This document shows, one piece after another, positions 5,858 through 7,209 of a stretch of 7,209 nt of DNA. This DNA is from Legionella longbeachae. Its GTDB lineage: Bacteria; Pseudomonadota; Gammaproteobacteria; Legionellales; Legionellaceae. The DNA is taken from contig JACPOX010000309.1 of the NCBI GenBank assembly GCA_016191305.1, positions 1-7,209 on the forward strand, written 5' to 3'. The translations under genes were made by a program, and so were the position numbers. How positions within the stretch are numbered: position 1 is the first letter of the stretch; each line of letters opens with the position of its first letter. The notes beneath the pieces are model-generated. The model was not told the origin of the DNA. It saw only the letters and a list, made by a program, of their open reading frames with translations, and did not search any database.

Positions 5858-7209
5858 TTAGAAAGGGAAATTGCTATTTTTTACAGAATTTAGTTCTTCG
5901 AAGATATTCATGACCTCTTGGCTCTTTTCTTGAGGCATAACTTTCGATATTATTTGTGCTTGAAGTACGCCTTCAATCAAATAATGCTTATTTTTTAATC
6001 GATCGCACAATATATCAAACCTATCTTCTTTAGCAAATAATTTAATAAACCTTAATAATGTTTTAAAATCTGTTAAATATTGATCTATGTCTATTTTATT
6101 TTCATCTTGAATATGATGTAGTAAATTTTTCTTTTGGTTTTTATCATTTATCACATCAAAGTATTTGATTAATATTTGAGGAGAATTGATGAAATGAGCA
6201 TATTGTGTGTGCAATTCATAGCAATTTTTGTCAAGAAGAGCTCTTTCTAGTAATTCTAAGTCGTCAAAATCTGTCATTAGATTTGGATTACTTTTTAAAT
6301 GACTGAGAAGCAGCTCATAGCGCATGTTTTTAGGAAATAACATAATAAAATCAAATAATTGTATAGAATCTTTTATTTTGATTAAACTTAAATTTGAAAA
6401 TTCTTTTCTTAGATCTTTTGATATCAGTTTTAATAAACTTAGTAGTTGCGGTGTTAAGTTGAACTGGTGAATGTATTGCTTTATTAATTCATATCTTTGC
6501 TCCTCTGTTTTGAATAATTTGATAAATTTTAAAATTTTTATAGGGTCAGAAGTAATTTTTTCAAACTCCATGTTTTTTTCATTTTCAAGGTACTTTAAAA
6601 AATTACTTTGTTGTTGTGAGTTCTCACATAGTTTTAAAAACTCTATGATCCGTTCTGAGGAATTTATTAGGCAAGTAAATTTATATATAAAGTTTTCACG
6701 CTGTTGAGAAGAGGGGATTATTTTTTTGAAACTAGATAAATCACTAGGTTTTTCTATTAAATGATGATAGTAAGCCATATTCTCAATTAGAAAACTATAT
6801 CTTTCATCTGGCTTAGTGCATTGAAAAATTATTTTTAATTTTGATAACTCATCAATTTTTGTTGGATTTTTTTTATGCTCTTCGTAATAATTAAATTCTT
6901 CTTTGGTAAAGGATGTTACTAAATAAGATTGAGATTGTTCATCGATATCGATATTTCTAGTATATTTGTATTTATATTCCAGGAGATTTTTAGATTCATT
7001 TTTCTTATCTCGATGATCATTCCATCGAGGAGTATATCCTTCCGCTAAACAACCTTCTATGTCTAATCTTATAAAGTTGTTATGAATTATTTTATTCTCA
7101 AACGATTTATACAGAGTTATTGTGTTTAGGTCTTTCTTTAAAAGCTCACATTTTCCATTTTCTGTAGGAAAAGGATGATTATATAGCTCTTGTAATTTAT
7201 CTGGATCCA
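5858..7209 (-). CDS. Helical-repeat protein of unknown function, candidate Dot/Icm effector (5' end outside window)
   Basis: The frame ending at TAA 5858-5860 is open to the window edge: 449 residues are visible with no stop. The Met at 6778 is only the first ATG inside the window; 143 further codons lie upstream, contain no Met and are lysine- and asparagine-rich like the rest. The true start is probably beyond 7209. I do not recognise the family. From about 6853 to 5900 the protein consists of roughly ten degenerate helical units anchored on hydrophobic cores such as ILKFIKLF, LFDFIMLF and LLRFIKLF. No signal peptide or membrane span is seen. The C-terminal 25 residues have an acidic stretch (EKSQEVMNIFEEL) and Phe at the last and third-last positions, as in several Legionella type IV effectors. 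DNA here is clearly more AT-rich than mrdA (11 G+C in 6061-6120 against 21 in 4501-4560). An acquired effector is my inference. Confidence 0.8.
   Translation of the reverse strand, partial: DPDKLQELYNHPFPTENGKCELLKKDLNTITLYKSFENKIIHNNFIRLDIEGCLAEGYTPRWNDHRDKKNESKNLLEYKYKYTRNIDIDEQSQSYLVTSFTKEEFNYYEEHKKNPTKIDELSKLKIIFQCTKPDERYSFLIENMAYYHHLIEKPSDLSSFKKIIPSSQQRENFIYKFTCLINSSERIIEFLKLCENSQQQSNFLKYLENEKNMEFEKITSDPIKILKFIKLFKTEEQRYELIKQYIHQFNLTPQLLSLLKLISKDLRKEFSNLSLIKIKDSIQLFDFIMLFPKNMRYELLLSHLKSNPNLMTDFDDLELLERALLDKNCYELHTQYAHFINSPQILIKYFDVINDKNQKKNLLHHIQDENKIDIDQYLTDFKTLLRFIKLFAKEDRFDILCDRLKNKHYLIEGVLQAQIISKVMPQEKSQEVMNIFEELNSVKNSNFPF
5966..6853 (-). repeat. Degenerate ~28-39-residue helical repeats within the C-terminal protein
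   Basis: Counting from the Met at 6778 as residue 1, hydrophobic cores of the form LLxFIKLF begin at about -22, 14, 44, 82, 112, 141, 174, 202 and 241, with a weaker one at 276. Spacings run from 28 to 39 residues. Most cores are followed by a polar turn and a second helix starting with E/DxRxxLL-like residues (for example EEQRYELI at 92-99 and KEDRFDIL at 250-257). Each unit therefore looks like a helix pair, giving an alpha-solenoid. The repeats are at protein level only; the DNA copies have diverged. Confidence 0.6.

Noticed and set aside
6471..6707. Plus-strand open frame opposite the repeat protein
   Set aside because: Phe/Ser/Cys-rich composition typical of the complement of a lysine/glutamate-rich coding strand; no ribosome site needed to explain it.

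Overview
The window looks like the chromosome of a gammaproteobacterium of the Legionella type. Four things suggest this. The base composition is AT-rich. An lpxB gene sits with a Gfo/Idh/MocA oxidoreductase, which fits the 2,3-diamino-glucose lipid A known from Legionella. The RodA and PBP2 sequences are of gammaproteobacterial type. At the right edge lies a very AT-rich, lysine-rich helical-repeat gene that resembles Legionella Dot/Icm effectors. The genus is an inference from reading, not from a search.

Layout from left to right. At 1-573 (minus) is the N-terminal half of lpxB, cut by the window edge. At 560-1522 (minus) is an NAD-dependent oxidoreductase that overlaps lpxB by 14 bases and is probably co-transcribed with it. 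A 111-base divergent spacer (1523-1633) holds a perfect 8-base inverted repeat. At 1634-2188 (plus) is rnhB, encoding RNase HII. Then come 606 bases without an intact gene (2189-2794). This stretch holds a small possible ORF, hairpins, one credible minus-strand terminator and what looks like a frameshifted gene remnant. At 2795-3913 and 3910-5763 (both minus) are rodA and mrdA, overlapping by four bases. After a 94-base gap, an uncharacterised repeat protein occupies 5858 to beyond 7209 (minus). Its reading frame is open to the window edge, so the methionine at 6778 is internal or at best one possible start.

Functional picture. Two envelope modules are present. The oxidoreductase and LpxB would act in lipid A synthesis: the first is a candidate for making the 3-keto sugar nucleotide that becomes a diamino sugar, and the second joins the two glucosamine units. 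RodA (SEDS glycosyltransferase) and PBP2 (transpeptidase) form the core of the elongation machinery for the rod-shaped wall. RNase HII is a housekeeping enzyme and keeps its common proximity to lpxB, though here it is divergent from it. The usual companions of mrdA-rodA (rlmH, mltB, rlpA, dacA) are not in the window. The flanks are instead a decayed region and a putative accessory gene.
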